Shown piece after piece: positions 5,772 through 6,967 of a stretch of 6,967 nucleotides of DNA. Origin of the DNA: Candidatus Nanopelagicales bacterium (GTDB lineage Bacteria > Actinomycetota > Actinomycetes > S36-B12 > GCA-2699445). Where the stretch lies: assembly GCA_029939085.1 (NCBI GenBank), contig JAOZTQ010000069.1:1-6967 (forward strand). Reading direction: 5' to 3'. Below the pieces are notes generated by a model that ran no database searches, was not told the DNA's origin, and saw only the letters and a list, made by a program, of their open reading frames with translations. Numbering within the stretch: position 1 is the first letter of the stretch; each line of letters begins with the position of its first letter. A program made the position numbers and the translations under genes.

Positions 5772-6967
5772 GTGCCACAACGTTTCGTTCGGCTTCCCGT
5801 CACGGTCGTCATTGCTTTAGCCCTGGCAGTGCCAACAGTCGAGTTCGCTGCCTCGGCCGCTGATTCTGGTGGCAAAGTTCCAGGCAAGGTCGCGAAACTC
5901 AAGACAAAGAAGGTGACCAAGGCCAAGGCCACCGCCACCTGGCGAACCCCCAAGACTCGAGGTGGTTCCGTCGTGGCCTTTAAAACCCGTATCGAGAAAA
6001 ACGGAAAATGGCGTCCCTGGAAAGAGCAGTCGAGTCAGGGCAACAACAACTCTCGAACGTGGAAGAGCCTCAAAGCCGGGACCAACTATCAGGTCGAAGT
6101 TAAGGCAGTGAATGGAAAGGGCGGCGGGCCTATAAAGTCGCTGTCCTTCACAACTAAGCAGTCCAACAAGACACCAAAGTCGTATCAAAAATTACAAAAA
6201 GACGTCATCATCAACGCGGATATGTGGGCCAAGCAACCCAAGATGCTCGCCGCGGGATTAGGTTTTACCGACATCATTGGCGTACCTGGGATGACGACAC
6301 AAGACTTGGGCTTAAGTCAATCGCTCGTTCGTCGGATTGGCGGTGCATGGAACACCCTGACCTGTGCCGGCTCGGACACTTCCATAGTCTCGTACACCTC
6401 GGCGAACACTCCCGAGGGAATTGAGTTGGCTTTCGGGAAGAAGGTCTATTTCGCAGATGGTCTTCCTATCGAATTTTCGTGGCCAGTACTTCCTAGCAGT
6501 ATCGAAGCAACAGATTTTGCGGTTGAGCTCAATGATGGATCAGTTGTTACACCCGAGGTTGCTTCGATCTCGCCGAACTTCGAATACAACGAGCGCGGCG
6601 TAGTCGTTATCTTCGGTTATTTCGGCAATAGGATTCCGCAAGATCAACCCGGTGCGCTTTACCCAGTGCGAGTGTCGGTGGTTGCGGATGGTTCACCGTT
6701 GAAATTGGTTGGTCCGAAGAACCGACTCGTGCCGGCCGTGGGAATGACGGTGGCTGCCCCAGGTTCACCGTATGTCGCAGACGACAGTGTTGTCGCGGAT
6801 CGCAAAGGCCCGAGATTAGTTGCGGCAAAACTGAACCGGATGAGCACGAAGGGAGAGGGAGGTCCGAAGTTTTTCGCTAACGGACTGTTACCCAATGATG
6901 GCGTAACCCTGTATGGCGACAAGGCGCAATATCGCCTCCGGGTCTTTACTTCGGGAGGTATGACGGC
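5772..6967 (+). CDS. Secreted protein with signal peptide, fibronectin type III domain and unknown region (C-terminus beyond window)
   Basis: I translated this frame by hand: 398 codons with no stop, still open at the right edge. Residues 1-30 form a signal peptide: basic start MPQRFVRLP, hydrophobic core VTVVIALALAV, and an AASAA cleavage region near residue 29 or 30. Residues about 36-128 fit a fibronectin type III domain: PGKVAKL, the core Trp in ATATWRTP, GG(S)VVAFKTRI, LKAGTNYQVEVKAVNGKGGG, and a closing SFTTK. The stretch is lysine-rich. Residues about 215-302 resemble an Ig-like beta domain (IELAF, IEFSWPVLPSSIEATDFAVEL, NERGVVVIFGYFGNRI, YPVRVSVV), with no family I can name. No catalytic motif, LPXTG signal or second membrane segment is seen in the part present. 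GTG at 5772 is chosen for its GGGAG site; an in-frame GTG at 5754 would add six residues and is less likely. Probably an exported envelope or extracellular protein; function unknown. Confidence 0.8.
   Translation, partial: MPQRFVRLPVTVVIALALAVPTVEFAASAADSGGKVPGKVAKLKTKKVTKAKATATWRTPKTRGGSVVAFKTRIEKNGKWRPWKEQSSQGNNNSRTWKSLKAGTNYQVEVKAVNGKGGGPIKSLSFTTKQSNKTPKSYQKLQKDVIINADMWAKQPKMLAAGLGFTDIIGVPGMTTQDLGLSQSLVRRIGGAWNTLTCAGSDTSIVSYTSANTPEGIELAFGKKVYFADGLPIEFSWPVLPSSIEATDFAVELNDGSVVTPEVASISPNFEYNERGVVVIFGYFGNRIPQDQPGALYPVRVSVVADGSPLKLVGPKNRLVPAVGMTVAAPGSPYVADDSVVADRKGPRLVAAKLNRMSTKGEGGPKFFANGLLPNDGVTLYGDKAQYRLRVFTSGGMT

Noticed and set aside
5585..5863. 92-residue plus-strand frame across the amidotransferase end and the secreted-protein start
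   Set aside because: It overlaps both real genes in another frame and has no family resemblance. The frame from 5772 with signal peptide and FN3 explains the same DNA better.
5817..6188. 123-residue minus-strand frame, and the other minus-strand frames at 5684-5953, 6607-6828 and 6659-6922
   Set aside because: All are antisense to the continuous secreted-protein frame and lack supported starts or domains.
1..6967. CRISPR array, tRNA/rRNA, insertion sequence, phage or toxin-antitoxin genes
   Set aside because: No repeat-spacer pattern, RNA gene signature, transposase or small toxin-like gene pair is visible; the whole window is explained by six chromosomal genes.

Overview
The window looks like a chromosomal segment from an actinobacterium (Actinomycetota) of moderate GC content. 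The evidence is an MptA-type membrane mannosyltransferase, an IdsA-like prenyl diphosphate synthase, GTG starts on five of the six genes, and several genes whose start codon lies 6 nt behind a TANNNT -10 box, the leaderless pattern common in this phylum. It is coding-dense: six genes, no stretch over 300 bases without a gene, and no RNA genes, CRISPR arrays, mobile elements or rearrangements that I can see. The genus cannot be fixed from the sequence alone.

Left half, minus strand: a run reads right to left from 4018 down to the window edge. First comes idsA/crtE (geranylgeranyl/polyprenyl diphosphate synthase, 2948-4018). It is followed 1 nt later by crtI (phytoene desaturase, 1477-2946). 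After a 147-bp gap comes an mptA-like polyprenyl-phosphomannose-dependent alpha-1,6-mannosyltransferase (1-1329, C-terminus cut off by the window edge). The theme is isoprenoid supply: IdsA makes C20 or longer prenyl diphosphates, CrtI desaturates a C40 carotene, and MptA uses a polyprenol-linked mannose donor to build lipomannan-like envelope glycolipids.

Right half, plus strand: metF (methylenetetrahydrofolate reductase, 4086-4976) starts divergently from idsA across a 67-bp double promoter. It is followed after 22 nt by a stand-alone class I glutamine amidotransferase (4999-5697) with a strong Shine-Dalgarno. From 5772 to the right edge runs a secreted protein with a signal peptide, one fibronectin type III domain and a large region I cannot name. 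It is still open at the edge.

The order metF (divergent) - idsA - mptA matches, from memory, the arrangement in mycobacteria and corynebacteria. Here crtI sits between idsA and mptA. The most interesting signals are this crtI placement, a shared 15-base promoter/start motif (CGGTAACCT-N5-GGTGAC) at both mptA and metF, and the unnamed secreted protein. I found no convincing new defence or mobile system.
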